DNA of 64,000 bases from an uncultured Desulfuromonas sp. (lineage in GTDB: Bacteria > Desulfobacterota > Desulfuromonadia > Desulfuromonadales > Desulfuromonadaceae). The notes below the pieces were generated by a model that had not been told where the DNA came from, did not search any database, and worked only from the letters and a program-made list of their open reading frames with translations. The position numbers were made by a program, and so were the translations under genes. The stretch is from assembly GCF_963678835.1 (NCBI RefSeq), contig NZ_OY787469.1, positions 3,224,001-3,288,000 of the forward strand, read 5' to 3'. Each line of letters starts with the position of its first letter. The stretch's first letter is position 1. Shown one piece after another: positions 18,322 to 27,790 of this stretch.

Positions 18322-19854
18322 ATGGACAAAACATTTTACATCACCACCCCCATCTACTACGTCAACGACGTGCCCCACATCGGCCACGCTTACACGACGC
18401 TGGCCTGTGACGTTCTGGCCCGTTATAAAAAGGCGCGCGGTTATGAGGTCTTTTTCCTCACCGGCACAGACGAGCACGGCCAGAAAGTGGAAAAAGCCGC
18501 CATTGCTGCGGGTGAAACACCTTTGGAACTGGCAGATCGGGTGATGCAACGCTTTGCGGCCTTGTGGCAAAAGCTCAACATCGACAACACCGACTTCATC
18601 CGCACCACCCAGCAACGCCATAAAGAGGGCGTGCAAAAGATGTTTACCCAGATCCAGGAACAAGGTGATATCTATCTCGGGGCCTATGAAGACTGGTATT
18701 GCACGCCCTGTGAAACCTTCTGGACTGAGACACAGCTCATCGACGGCTGCTGTCCGGACTGTGGCCGGCCGACGGATAAACTCAAGGAGGAGTCCTACTT
18801 CTTCCGCATGAGCAAATACCAGCAACAGCTGCTCGATCATATTGAGGCCAATCCCGACTTTATCCAGCCGCGTTCTCGCCGCAACGAAGTACTCAGTTTC
18901 GTGCGCGAAGGGCTGCGTGACCTGTCGATCTCCCGTACTAGTTTCTCTTGGGGAATCCCGGTTCCCGGTGACGACAAACACGTCATTTATGTGTGGTTTG
19001 ATGCCCTGAACAACTACATTACCGCACTGGGCTACCCGGAGGACAAACAAGGTAACTTTGAAAAATTCTGGCCATGCAGCGTTCATGTTATCGGCAAGGA
19101 TATCCTACGTTTTCACACGGTATACTGGCCGACCTTCCTCATGGCTGCCGGACTGCCGTTGCCGGAGAAGGTCTTCGCCCACGGCTGGTGGACTGTCGAA
19201 GGCAAAAAGATGAGTAAAAGTCTGCAGAACGTTGTTGAACCCAACATGCTGGTGGACACTTACGGTATCGATCCGATCCGTTACTTCCTGCTGCGCGAGG
19301 TGCCATTCGGCCTTGACGGCGACTTCTCCCACTCGGCGCTGATCCACCGCATCAACTCGGATTTGGCCAATGACCTCGGCAACCTGGTCAGCCGTTCCAC
19401 AGCGATGCTCAACAAGTATTTCGGTGGCACTCTGCCTGAGCCAACAGCAATGGCCGACATCGACCAACCGTTCATCGACCAATTCCCGGCCAAGCTGGAA
19501 CTGATCGATAAACAAATGAATGATCTGGCCTTCAACAAGGCCCTGCTCAGCATCTGGGAGCTGATCAGCAGCGCCAACAAGTATATTGACGACACCGCCC
19601 CTTGGGGTTTGGCCAAAGATGACGCCCAAAAAGAACGTCTCGGCACGGTTATGTACAACCTGCTTGAAGCCGTACGTCTGGTCGGCCTGATGGTGGCCCC
19701 ATTTTTGCCGGATACCGGTAAGCGTATCATGGAGATTCTGGGTCAGGACAGCGACAATCTGATGCTTGATGGGCAGGATCAATGGGGTGGACTGCAAGCC
19801 GGTACGGCCATTGAAAAAGCGCCGCCGATGTTTCCGCGCATTGAAGAAAACTGA
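18322..19854 (+). CDS. metG: Methionyl-tRNA synthetase
   Basis: A 510-residue class I synthetase charging both initiator and elongator tRNA-Met. HIGH is residues 19-22 in VPHIGHAYTT; a zinc knuckle is formed by CTPCE and CCPDCG; the KMSKS motif is in GKKMSKSLQN (about 297). The helical anticodon-binding domain follows. The C-terminal dimerisation (Trbp111-like) domain of longer homologues is absent, which is usual for the roughly 510-residue class. It follows ricT by 11 bases with an AGGAG ribosome site. Confidence 0.97.
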   Translation: MDKTFYITTPIYYVNDVPHIGHAYTTLACDVLARYKKARGYEVFFLTGTDEHGQKVEKAAIAAGETPLELADRVMQRFAALWQKLNIDNTDFIRTTQQRHKEGVQKMFTQIQEQGDIYLGAYEDWYCTPCETFWTETQLIDGCCPDCGRPTDKLKEESYFFRMSKYQQQLLDHIEANPDFIQPRSRRNEVLSFVREGLRDLSISRTSFSWGIPVPGDDKHVIYVWFDALNNYITALGYPEDKQGNFEKFWPCSVHVIGKDILRFHTVYWPTFLMAAGLPLPEKVFAHGWWTVEGKKMSKSLQNVVEPNMLVDTYGIDPIRYFLLREVPFGLDGDFSHSALIHRINSDLANDLGNLVSRSTAMLNKYFGGTLPEPTAMADIDQPFIDQFPAKLELIDKQMNDLAFNKALLSIWELISSANKYIDDTAPWGLAKDDAQKERLGTVMYNLLEAVRLVGLMVAPFLPDTGKRIMEILGQDSDNLMLDGQDQWGGLQAGTAIEKAPPMFPRIEEN

Positions 19855-19879
19855 ACATTAACTATCCTGCTCAGAGCAG

Positions 19880-20575
19880 GCTAGCTGACCTTGTGACGGA
19901 TTGCTCCGGCGAAGTTCACTCGTTTGCATTTTGGGTACGCACGTGACGTGGGCTTCCGCGCCCACACGTCGGGCCCCTTTTTGCGTCGACAAAAGGGGCG
20001 CAAAATCGACTCCCGACCATTGCGCCCTGCGGGTTCCCTCACTGCATTCGCTTACGCTGTGATGTCGGCAAAACTCGCTGACGCTCAAACAGGTTGCCGA
20101 CGATCATCACAGCGACGCTCTTTACGTTCGGCGCTGCTGAACGGGAGAGTTTAGCTGCAAAATAACACGCGACTGAAGGGTGGGCACTGCCCACCCGTTA
20201 GATCGGGGGCACGGAACAAATAGGGAGCTGCGTCAAACCGTTATCAGCGTTTTACGCCAATGCTGATAAGGCGCGCGATTCGCCGAACTGACAGACGGTT
20301 GAAAACCGTCTGTGGAGCCCATGGACGGGCGACCACCATCTTTGATGGTGTAAGCAAGACGGAAATCGCATTTTCGACTTGCGTTATTGGGAAACACAGG
20401 ACGTGTTTATCCAATATTCTCCTTGTTGCGGCAAGCTGAAGCGGTGGCGTAAAACGGAAACAGACTCATTGTCGGTTAACCTAGGTTCAGGAGAAGTTCA
20501 GCCGGTTTTTGCATCCTTTTGAGCGGCCAGTCAAAAGGATGTCGCCTGCCGGGGCGAGTCCCGGCGATCTTGACC
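19880..20575 (-). repeat. Long non-coding repeat, copy A
   Basis: Reading the minus strand from about 20575 to 19880 gives the same ordered elements as the copies at 39745-41304: a CCGGG/CCCGG hairpin, a CATCCTTTTGA/TCAAAAGGATG hairpin, GTTAACCGACAATG, GGCGTAAAACG, a CGGGTGGG/CCCACCC hairpin, CTCCCGTTCAGCAGCGCCGAACG, GTCGTCGGCAACCTGTTTGA, AGGGAACCC, a stem around GTCGACG, and GGGCGCGGAAGCCC. A segment of roughly 200 bases in the middle (about 20270-20450) differs from the other copies. Short frames exist on both strands but differ between copies, so I treat it as non-coding. It fills most of the 800-base gap between metG and the TatD fusion. Confidence 0.85.
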
Positions 20576-20654
20576 TTAAGATTTTGCCCCAAAAACGATC
20601 CATCGTGTCGTCGCACAAAAAACAACACGCCAACGTCTTATTTCTGGAGTTCCC

Positions 20655-22037
20655 ATGTCTCACCCTTCCCTCGTTGATACCCACGCCCATCTGGATGGCG
20701 GTCGTTTTGCTGAAGACCTTGAACAGGTCATTCAACGTGCCGATGATCAAGGAGTTCACTCCATCATTACCGTCGGCTGCGACCTCGAAAGTTCTCGTGC
20801 CAGCATCGATCTGGCAGAACGGTATCCAGGTATCTATGCCACGGTCGGTATCCACCCACACGACGCCGCCACCGTCACCCCGCAGTTGCTTGACGAACTG
20901 GCCCAACTGGCGACTGCAGACAAAGTAGTGGCCATCGGTGAAATCGGCCTCGACTATTACCGCAACCATTGCCCGCACGATCAGCAGCAAAAAGCCTTTC
21001 GCCAGCAACTGGCGTTAGCACGTCAATGCAAGCTGCCGGTGGTCATCCATGATCGTGATGCCCATGACGACGTGTTGGCCATCCTGCGCGAAGAAAAGGC
21101 CGAGGAGATCGGCGGTGTACTGCACTGCTTCAGTGGCGATATCGAAATGGCCAAAGCGTGCCTGGACCTCGGCTTCTACCTGTCATTTACCGGCACGATA
21201 ACCTACCCGAAAAACGACGCCCTGCGTGAAGTGATCCGGCAGGTGCCGACAGAGCGCATCCTGGTGGAAACGGATTGTCCTTATCTGGCCGCTCAACCGT
21301 GGCGCGGCAAGCGCAATGAGCCGTCCTACGTTGTCAAAACCGCTGAAACAGTTGCTGAGATCAAGGGGCTGACCCTGACCGATGTGGCGCGCATCACCAG
21401 TCTTAATGCGTTTGAGCTGTTCGGTGTCGGCGAAGTGGACCAGGCCAGTAAAATCGCTTATCGCATCCGCGACTCGCTGTATCTCAACATCACCAACCGC
21501 TGCAGCAACCGCTGTACTTTTTGCGCCAAATTCCGCGACTTTCACGTCAAAGGCCATCAGCTCAAGCTCGACCATGAACCTGATTTTGATGAAGTGATTG
21601 CCGCCATTGGCGATCCGACAGGTTATGAGGAAGTGGTTTTCTGTGGTTACGGTGAGCCGCTGCTGCGCCTTGATCTGGTGAAAGAGGTGGCCACGTGGCT
21701 CAAACAGCGTGGGATCAAGGTGCGCATCAACAGTGATGGCCAAGCCAATCTGGTTCATCAACGAAATGTTTTGCCGGAACTCAAAGGTCTGATCGACGAG
21801 CTGAGCATTTCCCTTAACGCCCCGAACACGGCCGAGTACCAGCGCATCTGCCAATCCTGTTTTGGTGCTGAAGGCTACGATGCGGTGAAAGATTTCATCC
21901 ATCAGGCACCGACGTATATCCCCAAAGTGATCGCGTCAGCCGTCACGGTCCCGGGGATTGATATCAAGGCATGTGAACAACTGGCGGAGGAACTGGGTGT
22001 CGAGTTTCGCACCCGCATTTACAATGAAGTCGGCTAA
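20655..22037 (+). CDS. TatD-family nuclease fused to a radical SAM domain
   Basis: A 460-residue fusion. Residues 1-260 are a TatD metal-dependent hydrolase with ligand candidates His10 and His12 (DTHAHLDGG), Glu96 (GEIGLD), His132 (IHDRD), His157 (LHCFSGD) and Asp207 (ETDCPYLA). Residues about 264-460 are a compact radical SAM domain with CX3CX2C at Cys283, Cys287 and Cys290 (NRCSNRCTFCAK), followed by CGYGEPLLRLDLVKEV. The type is known as the TatD-associated radical SAM family; its substrate is unknown. At under 200 residues the radical SAM half would be a partial barrel. The start is the ATG at 20655, preceded by a GGAG ribosome site. Repeat copy A lies upstream. Confidence 0.92.
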   Translation: MSHPSLVDTHAHLDGGRFAEDLEQVIQRADDQGVHSIITVGCDLESSRASIDLAERYPGIYATVGIHPHDAATVTPQLLDELAQLATADKVVAIGEIGLDYYRNHCPHDQQQKAFRQQLALARQCKLPVVIHDRDAHDDVLAILREEKAEEIGGVLHCFSGDIEMAKACLDLGFYLSFTGTITYPKNDALREVIRQVPTERILVETDCPYLAAQPWRGKRNEPSYVVKTAETVAEIKGLTLTDVARITSLNAFELFGVGEVDQASKIAYRIRDSLYLNITNRCSNRCTFCAKFRDFHVKGHQLKLDHEPDFDEVIAAIGDPTGYEEVVFCGYGEPLLRLDLVKEVATWLKQRGIKVRINSDGQANLVHQRNVLPELKGLIDELSISLNAPNTAEYQRICQSCFGAEGYDAVKDFIHQAPTYIPKVIASAVTVPGIDIKACEQLAEELGVEFRTRIYNEVG

Positions 22038-22045
22038 CGTCTCTA

Positions 22046-22090
22046 CAAAAAAGCCGTCCGTTGCTTTTCGTACGCACGGTTTTAAAAAAT
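22046..22090 (+). terminator. Terminator after TatD-radical SAM gene
   Basis: AAGCCGTCCGT and ACGCACGGTTTT form a stem with one mismatch followed by a short T/A tract, about 10 bases beyond the stop codon. Confidence 0.55.
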
Positions 22091-22233
22091 GTGCTTTTCA
22101 ATCCCTGACAAAATGGTCGAGCCAATAGAGAGCGACAGTTGGCGAACCCGCCCTTTTTTTATCGCCCATCCATGGGCTTCACGAGCCTTTTGCATAAGGC
22201 TCAACTTTTACCCCTTTTTCAGGAGGACCCCGA

Positions 22234-23265
22234 ATGTCTCAAAGTCCCTGGGAACCCAAGCAGGATCCATTGGAACAAGCTCTGAGAATGGCGGCCAAGA
22301 AAATCAAGACCAGCGGTGGCCCACCGAAAAAAATCATTATCGGCCTGGTTATTGTTTTTCTCGTCGTCATTGGCGGACAAAGCGCCTTTTACAAAGTTGA
22401 TACCGAAGAGACCGGCGTGTTGTTGCGTCTGGGAAAATCGATCGGCACCGCCCCACCTGGTCTGCATATGAAACTGCCTTTCGGCATTGATCAGGTTTAC
22501 CGAGTCAAAACCGGCCGCGTGCTCAAAGAGGAGTTCGGCTTTCGCACTGAGCAAGCCGGTGTACGCACCACCTACAGCAATCGCGATTACAGTGAAGAAT
22601 CTTTGACGCTGACCGGCGATCTGAACGTCAGCGATGTGGAATGGATTGTCCAGTATCAGATCGTTGATCCGGAAAAATACCTGTTTAACATTGCCGATCC
22701 CCGCGCCACGATCCGCGATCTGTCCGAAGCCGAGGTGCGCCGCATCATCGGCAACTCCAATGTCACTCAGGTGTTGACCACAGAGCGTGCCTATCTGGCC
22801 ATGGCCGTTGAAAAAGGACTCCAGGAAATCCTCAACAGTTACAATATCGGCATCCGTGTCGTTACCGTCAAATTCCAGGATGTTAACCCGCCAGATCAGG
22901 TTAAAGCAGCGTTCAACGAGGTCAACGAAGCCGAACAACAAAAAGAGAGCCTGATTTTCCAGGCACGCGAGCAATACAACCGCGAAGTCCCTAAGGCCCG
23001 TGGTGTGGCGCGTAGCCGCATTCTCGAAGCCGAAGGTTACGCTCTTGAACGCATCAACATCGCCAAGGGCGAAGCAGAGCGTTTTAATTCTCTGGTGGCT
23101 GAATACCGCAAAGCCCCCAAAGTCACAAAACAACGCTTGTTTCTGGAAACCATGGATAAGATTCTTCCCAAGGTCGATGAAATTTATGTGGTTGACGACA
23201 AGAGCGGCGGCATCCTTCCCCTGCTTCCATTGGGCAAACAAAACATGAATGGAGGTGCCAAATGA
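22234..23265 (+). CDS. hflK: HflK membrane protease regulator
   Basis: A 343-residue SPFH/prohibitin-family protein. HflK and HflC form a large periplasmic cage around FtsH and modulate its proteolysis of membrane proteins. An N-terminal cytoplasmic tail precedes one membrane segment at about 34-52; the SPFH domain follows (TEETGVLLRLGKSIG) and a coiled-coil region occupies about 225-300. The GGAGG ribosome site before the ATG is strong. The stop overlaps the hflC start (ATGA). Confidence 0.95.
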   Translation: MSQSPWEPKQDPLEQALRMAAKKIKTSGGPPKKIIIGLVIVFLVVIGGQSAFYKVDTEETGVLLRLGKSIGTAPPGLHMKLPFGIDQVYRVKTGRVLKEEFGFRTEQAGVRTTYSNRDYSEESLTLTGDLNVSDVEWIVQYQIVDPEKYLFNIADPRATIRDLSEAEVRRIIGNSNVTQVLTTERAYLAMAVEKGLQEILNSYNIGIRVVTVKFQDVNPPDQVKAAFNEVNEAEQQKESLIFQAREQYNREVPKARGVARSRILEAEGYALERINIAKGEAERFNSLVAEYRKAPKVTKQRLFLETMDKILPKVDEIYVVDDKSGGILPLLPLGKQNMNGGAK

Positions 23266-24182
23266 AGCGTCTGATCATCCCCATCATTGTTCTTGTGGTT
23301 CTGGTCGCCCAAAGTGCCTTTTTCGTTGTCAATGAAGCAGAACAGGCTCTGGTCACCGAATTCGGTAAACCGGTGGGTGAGGTACGTAATGCCGGTATTC
23401 ATTTTAAAATTCCGGTGATCCAGGAAGTGCATCGCTTCTCCAAACGGATCCTTAACTGGGATGCCGACCCCAACCAGATTCCTACCAGCGACAAGAAATA
23501 TATCTGGGTCGATACCACCGCCCGCTGGCGGATTGTCGATCCGTTGCGGTTCTTTACCACGGTTGCCACGGAACGCGGTGCCCAGAGTCGCCTCGACGAT
23601 ATCATCGATTCGGTTGTGCGTGACGCAGTATCCGGTCACCTGCTGGTGGAACTGGTTCGCGGAGATGATTATCAGCCACCGGAGGACCTTACCGATAACA
23701 TTGTCGAAACCGCTCAGGTAAACCGAGAACTGGTGGGACGTGAAGATATTCTCGCGAACATCCTCGCTCAGGCCAAACTGAGCACGCCGGAATACGGCAT
23801 TGAACTGATTGATGTGCAGATTAAGCGGATCAATTATGTCGAACAGGTCCGCAAACGCGTCTATGAACGGATGATTTCAGAGCGTAAGAAGGTTGCGGCT
23901 CAGTACCGCTCTGAAGGGGAAGGGGAAAAAGCTGATATCCTTGGCCAGATGGACAAAGAACTGAAAAAAATCAGCTCCGAATCATACCGCAAGGCCGTGG
24001 AAATCCGAGGTCATGGCGACGCGCAGGCGACAACAATCTATGCAGCGGCCTATAACCAGGAACCAGACTTTTACCGCTTCCTGCGCACCCTGGAGTCGTA
24101 CCAGAAGACAGTCAATAAAAACAACCGCTTGATTCTGTCAACCGACAGTGCTTACTACAAACTACTTAACGAAAAACGTTAA
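23262..24182 (+). CDS. hflC: HflC membrane protease regulator
   Basis: A 306-residue SPFH partner of HflK. A membrane segment covers about residues 4-21, followed by NEAEQALVTEFGKPVG and the SPFH domain; ISERKKVAAQYRSEGEGEKADIL-type helical sequence (written here as a description of residues near 205-230) precedes a C-terminal LRTLESYQKT segment typical of HflC. Its translation is coupled to hflK by a 4-base overlap, as expected for partners built in equal numbers. Confidence 0.95.
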   Translation: MKRLIIPIIVLVVLVAQSAFFVVNEAEQALVTEFGKPVGEVRNAGIHFKIPVIQEVHRFSKRILNWDADPNQIPTSDKKYIWVDTTARWRIVDPLRFFTTVATERGAQSRLDDIIDSVVRDAVSGHLLVELVRGDDYQPPEDLTDNIVETAQVNRELVGREDILANILAQAKLSTPEYGIELIDVQIKRINYVEQVRKRVYERMISERKKVAAQYRSEGEGEKADILGQMDKELKKISSESYRKAVEIRGHGDAQATTIYAAAYNQEPDFYRFLRTLESYQKTVNKNNRLILSTDSAYYKLLNEKR

Positions 24183-24186
24183 AATC

Positions 24187-24216
24187 AGCGGGGGCATCGT
24201 TCGCGACGCCCCCGCT
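24187..24216 (+). terminator. Strong hairpin after hflC
   Basis: AGCGGGGGC and GCCCCCGCT make a perfect 9-bp arm that can be lengthened by inner pairs. No T-run follows, so it may be a 3'-end stabiliser or attenuator rather than an intrinsic terminator. Confidence 0.5.
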
Positions 24217-24238
24217 ACTCATCAGTGTGGAGAGTCCC

Positions 24239-24667
24239 ATGCGTAGCCTCATCTCATTATCGATTCTGCTGCTTGCCATGCTTGGCCTCGGTGGCTGTCA
24301 GTCCGTGCCCACGGATGCGGAGATCCAGATCCAGGTGGCCAAACAAGTCCTGAGTCATAACAACGAAAAGATTTTCAGTCTGGAAAACTTCCACAAGGTC
24401 AACGGTCTCAGTGTTGACAAGCAAACCTACATTGCCGAAGTGGAATACGACTTGGTCTTCCGGAAAGGACTCGAAGAGTTATCGGCAGAACTCAACCGCG
24501 CCAGCAACGACAACCCGCTGGCAGCATTCGGCTCCGGTATGGAACTGCTGACACAACTGATGAAGTACGGTCAGTTCAAAGCGGGAGACCGGATTCCCCA
24601 TCATGAGAAATTTAAACTGATCAAAACGGAACAAGGCTGGCGCATGGCTGCCGATTTTAACCTGTAA
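24239..24667 (+). CDS. Putative lipoprotein of unknown function
   Basis: A 142-residue protein not recognised by family. It begins MRSLISLSILLLAMLGLGGC, a signal peptide with an LGGC lipobox, so a lipid-anchored envelope protein is likely. The mature part is polar, contains EVEYDLVFRKGLEEL and ends GWRMAADFNL, resembling small NTF2-like or DUF4878-like lipoproteins in general character but without a decisive motif. The ATG at 24239 starts the signal peptide exactly; the in-frame GTG 12 bases upstream is less likely. It lies between hflC and a PagL-like gene. Confidence 0.75.
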   Translation: MRSLISLSILLLAMLGLGGCQSVPTDAEIQIQVAKQVLSHNNEKIFSLENFHKVNGLSVDKQTYIAEVEYDLVFRKGLEELSAELNRASNDNPLAAFGSGMELLTQLMKYGQFKAGDRIPHHEKFKLIKTEQGWRMAADFNL

Positions 24668-24687
24668 GCCATCATAAGGAGAACACT

Positions 24688-25251
24688 GTGACCCGCGTAT
24701 CGGTAACTCTGGTGTTGTTGGCGCTCCTCTCACTCCCGGCCCTGTCGCAGGCTGAAGAAAGCGTGTGGAACAAGGCTCATTGGGCCGCCACCGCCAATCT
24801 GGCTAACAGCTATTCTCCCGGCAATGAAATCCAGTTTGGTCAACTGGGTCTGAGTGCCGAATGGAATTATGCTCAAATCTGGGCACATCGTGCCCCGCAA
24901 AAGCTAAAATTCAAGCTCGAAGGAGCTGCGGGACTGGCCTCAACGCCACATTGTCGGGCCATCATCAGCGCCAACATGCTGGCGGTCTATCCTCTGGAGC
25001 CGCTGACCTGCTGTGGGCTAAGGCCATTTATTGAAGCTGGTATCGGTCTGATCTACACCGACTATCAGATTGAAGATCAGGGCCTGCGTATCAACTTCAA
25101 CCCACTACTCGGTATCGGCGGTGAATTTTCCTCTTTAAACGGTCAGCGCTGGTTTGTCTCAGCACGTCTACATCATGTGTCCAATGGTGAACTGCACCGC
25201 GATAATCACGGCATCAACTCAGTTATGTTTCAAGTCGGTCGTTATTTTTAA
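24688..25251 (+). CDS. PagL-like lipid A 3-O-deacylase family protein
   Basis: A 187-residue outer-membrane beta-barrel candidate with a signal peptide cleaved after about residue 22 (ALSQA). PagL removes the 3-O-acyl chain from lipid A in the outer membrane. The C-terminal stretch SARLHHVSNGELHRDNHGIN contains the family H-x-S (His163, Ser165), and the protein ends with aromatic F as barrels usually do (MFQVGRYF). The third catalytic acid is not evident. The start is a GTG with AAGGAGA upstream. With the LpxL-like enzyme at 3089 and lptE at 7604 this is a third LPS-related gene in the window. Confidence 0.8.
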   Translation: MTRVSVTLVLLALLSLPALSQAEESVWNKAHWAATANLANSYSPGNEIQFGQLGLSAEWNYAQIWAHRAPQKLKFKLEGAAGLASTPHCRAIISANMLAVYPLEPLTCCGLRPFIEAGIGLIYTDYQIEDQGLRINFNPLLGIGGEFSSLNGQRWFVSARLHHVSNGELHRDNHGINSVMFQVGRYF

Positions 25252-25335
25252 CCTGAAGAGAAAAACACCAACGAAAACAGATCCGTTATCACCTGCTCAC
25301 TGGCATCATCAACAAAATCGGCTATGCTGTAAGTT

Positions 25336-26586
25336 ATGATGATCACACTGGAAAGCTCGTCGCTTCAGCCACTGGAAACCTACACCCTGGCGTTGCTGCT
25401 CGGCGCTCTGATGGGCTTGGAACGCGAACGCAGCGAAAGCGGCTTTGCCGGATTGCGCACTTTTATCCTGGTGACTCTGTTCGGCAGCCTGTGCGGCAAT
25501 ATTTCTGCAGAATCCGGTGGCGAATGGATCATGGTGGTTGGCCTGGCCACCATTGCCGCTCAGGGGATGATGGGCCATATTGTGCGCCTTAAACAACACA
25601 CATCGTCCGGGATGACCACGGCAATCGCCATGCTCATTGCCTATCTGGTCGGCATCCTGCTGACATTGGGGCACACCGTGACCTCCATCAGCCTAAGTCT
25701 GGCCACAACCCTGATTCTGTATTTCAAGCCGCAGATGCACGCTTTTTCCCGCCGCCTGCAACAGCGTGACCTATACGCCTTTTTTCAGTTCATCCTGGTG
25801 GCGTTCATTATTTTACCGGTATTGCCCAATCAGAACTTCGGCCCCTATGCGGCTCTGAACCCTTACAATATCTGGCTGATGGTGGTATTGATCAGTGCGA
25901 TTAACCTAGTCGGCTACATCACCTTGAAACTGGTTGGGCAGCGCTGGGGCAGCCCGGTTCTTGGTATCCTCGGGGGCATCGTTTCCAGTACCGCGACCAC
26001 CCTGACCTTCAGCCGCCAGTCCTCCTCTATCAGGAATATCTCCCGAACCGCAACCATCGTGGTCGCTTTGGCGTCCACCGTTGTTCTGGTACGCATCACC
26101 GCGTTTATCTATCTGATCAATCCAGAGTTAATGCAACATCTGTGGTTGCCGATGGGCGGTATGTTCATTGGCGGCTTGGTTCCTATTGTTTTTTACTGGC
26201 GTCACAGCACGTGCGAGGACGCCCTGCATATGGAAAGCCGCAATCCGGCCGAACTCTCTCAAGCGTTACTGTTTGGATTGCTTTATGCGGGAGTGTTGCT
26301 GGCGGTTTCATTTGCCAAACAACATCTGGGGACCCAAGGGGTTTATCTGGTGGCATTTATTTCCGGATTTACCGATGTGGATGCCATCACGCTGACCAAC
26401 GCCCGCTTATCTATCATTGGCGATTTAGGTCAGATCCAGGCGGCCAACAGTATCCTCATCGCGATGTTGGCTAACCTGATGTTCAAACTGGGCATGGTCG
26501 CGGCACTGGGAACACGACACATGTTACGGGCGACTGCGCTGTGTTTTACTTGTCTGGCTGTGCCCGCAGTTCTGATCTTTGTGTGA
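25336..26586 (+). CDS. MgtC/SapB-type and DUF4010 membrane protein
   Basis: A 416-residue polytopic membrane protein. The N-terminal 130 residues resemble the MgtC/SapB domain (LLLGALMGLERERSE and GLRTFILVTLFGSLCG), and the rest is a DUF4010-type bundle with GGIVSSTATTLTFSRQS and SGFTDVDAITLTNARLS. MgtC proteins affect magnesium or phosphate homeostasis in pathogens, but members with the DUF4010 half are uncharacterised. Eleven to twelve hydrophobic segments are visible. It converges on the peptidase gene with a 1-base gap. Confidence 0.85.
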   Translation: MMITLESSSLQPLETYTLALLLGALMGLERERSESGFAGLRTFILVTLFGSLCGNISAESGGEWIMVVGLATIAAQGMMGHIVRLKQHTSSGMTTAIAMLIAYLVGILLTLGHTVTSISLSLATTLILYFKPQMHAFSRRLQQRDLYAFFQFILVAFIILPVLPNQNFGPYAALNPYNIWLMVVLISAINLVGYITLKLVGQRWGSPVLGILGGIVSSTATTLTFSRQSSSIRNISRTATIVVALASTVVLVRITAFIYLINPELMQHLWLPMGGMFIGGLVPIVFYWRHSTCEDALHMESRNPAELSQALLFGLLYAGVLLAVSFAKQHLGTQGVYLVAFISGFTDVDAITLTNARLSIIGDLGQIQAANSILIAMLANLMFKLGMVAALGTRHMLRATALCFTCLAVPAVLIFV

Positions 26587-26587
26587 G

Positions 26588-27790
26588 TTACACGACAGCA
26601 AGCTCTTCCGGACAACGTGTCAGGACCTCGACACCGTCAGCCGTAACCAGATAGGTGTTTTCAATACCAAGTGCACCAAGTTCGGGATAAACCAGCTTCG
26701 GTTCAAAGGCAAAGGTCATCCCCTCTTCAAGCAGGTCATCATTGAATCCTTTGGCGATAAAAGGGAATTCATCGATCTCGGTACCAATGCCATGTCCGAT
26801 AAAACCAACTTGGGCTCCCGCACTGCCCATAAAGGCGTCCTTGTGCCCCATCTCACACGCCAGAGCCAGGCAGGAATCATAGATATGCCCCCAGGACACA
26901 CCCGGCCTGGCAATCTTCTCCATGTGCCAGAGAATTTCCACCATATCCTCATAGCCCTGCCGCAATTCATCCGCTAAACCGCCAAGGCACAGGGTCCGTG
27001 TCTGATCACAGAGATAGCCCTGATACGCCCCAAGAAAGTCAATAATCACCGGCTCATTGGCTTGAATCACCCGTTGTCCGGCGCCTTGAGCAACCGCAGG
27101 AGTCAGGCCGGTACCACCTAACGGTGTATCGCAGAACGTCGGATGAGCCCCGGCAGCGCCAGACAACACATGGCCGCCATAAAACTCACCATTGAACGCC
27201 CGCATACGAGTCATACCCTGATGCCCGGCCAGTCGGGCCGCCAACTCAAGGTGGGCAGAGAGTTCCAGCTCACTGATCCCTTCGCGCAGTGTATTTTTAG
27301 CCGCTTCATACACTACAGCCAACTGGTCAGCCGCTTTGCGCATTCGCTCCAATTCAAAGGGCGACTTGATCATGCGCACCCGCCGCAACAAAGGCGTAAC
27401 GTCTTTGACCGCCACCTCGGCAAAGGAACGTTTTAATCGTTCATAAAAAGTGACCGGCAAAACATCCAGTTCAAACCCCAAAGTCTCAGGAGTCATACCG
27501 AATTGCTCGCGGACAAAGTCGGCCAGTTGTCGCGGACTTGGGGCAGCAACCACCTGGGACAACGCTGACTCAAGACGTGCCCGGTCCAGATCACGACGCA
27601 CACAATAAACCGGTTCCCCCGAACAGGGGACGAATAACATCCCCTGCTGAATGGAACCGGTCAGGTAAAACAGATCGGCATTTTGAACGATAATAGCCAG
27701 GTCAATCTGATGCGCGGTCAGTTGGCATTGAAACGCCCGACAACGGCGAAGCAGTTCATCCTGTGGCGTTTTCCAATCGTTAGAATACAT
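26588..27790 (-). CDS. M24-family Xaa-Pro aminopeptidase-like protein
   Basis: A 400-residue protein with an N-terminal creatinase-like domain (about 10-145) and a C-terminal pita-bread M24 metallopeptidase domain. The metal ligands are present: two Asp in IIDFLGAYQGYLCDQTRT, His in FIGHGIGTEIDEFPF, Glu in MTFAFEPKLVYP and Glu in ALGIENTYLV. Family members remove N-terminal residues preceding proline. Its ATG overlaps the stop of the upstream acyl-CoA synthetase by one base (TGATG), implying translational coupling, although the metabolic connection is unclear. Confidence 0.88.
   Translation of the reverse strand: MYSNDWKTPQDELLRRCRAFQCQLTAHQIDLAIIVQNADLFYLTGSIQQGMLFVPCSGEPVYCVRRDLDRARLESALSQVVAAPSPRQLADFVREQFGMTPETLGFELDVLPVTFYERLKRSFAEVAVKDVTPLLRRVRMIKSPFELERMRKAADQLAVVYEAAKNTLREGISELELSAHLELAARLAGHQGMTRMRAFNGEFYGGHVLSGAAGAHPTFCDTPLGGTGLTPAVAQGAGQRVIQANEPVIIDFLGAYQGYLCDQTRTLCLGGLADELRQGYEDMVEILWHMEKIARPGVSWGHIYDSCLALACEMGHKDAFMGSAGAQVGFIGHGIGTEIDEFPFIAKGFNDDLLEEGMTFAFEPKLVYPELGALGIENTYLVTADGVEVLTRCPEELAVV

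Noticed and set aside
19924..20154. Short plus- and minus-strand frames in repeat copy A, for example one containing MSAKLADAQTGCRRSSQ
   Set aside because: The frames are broken or shifted in the other repeat copies, and conservation follows hairpin pairing instead of codons.
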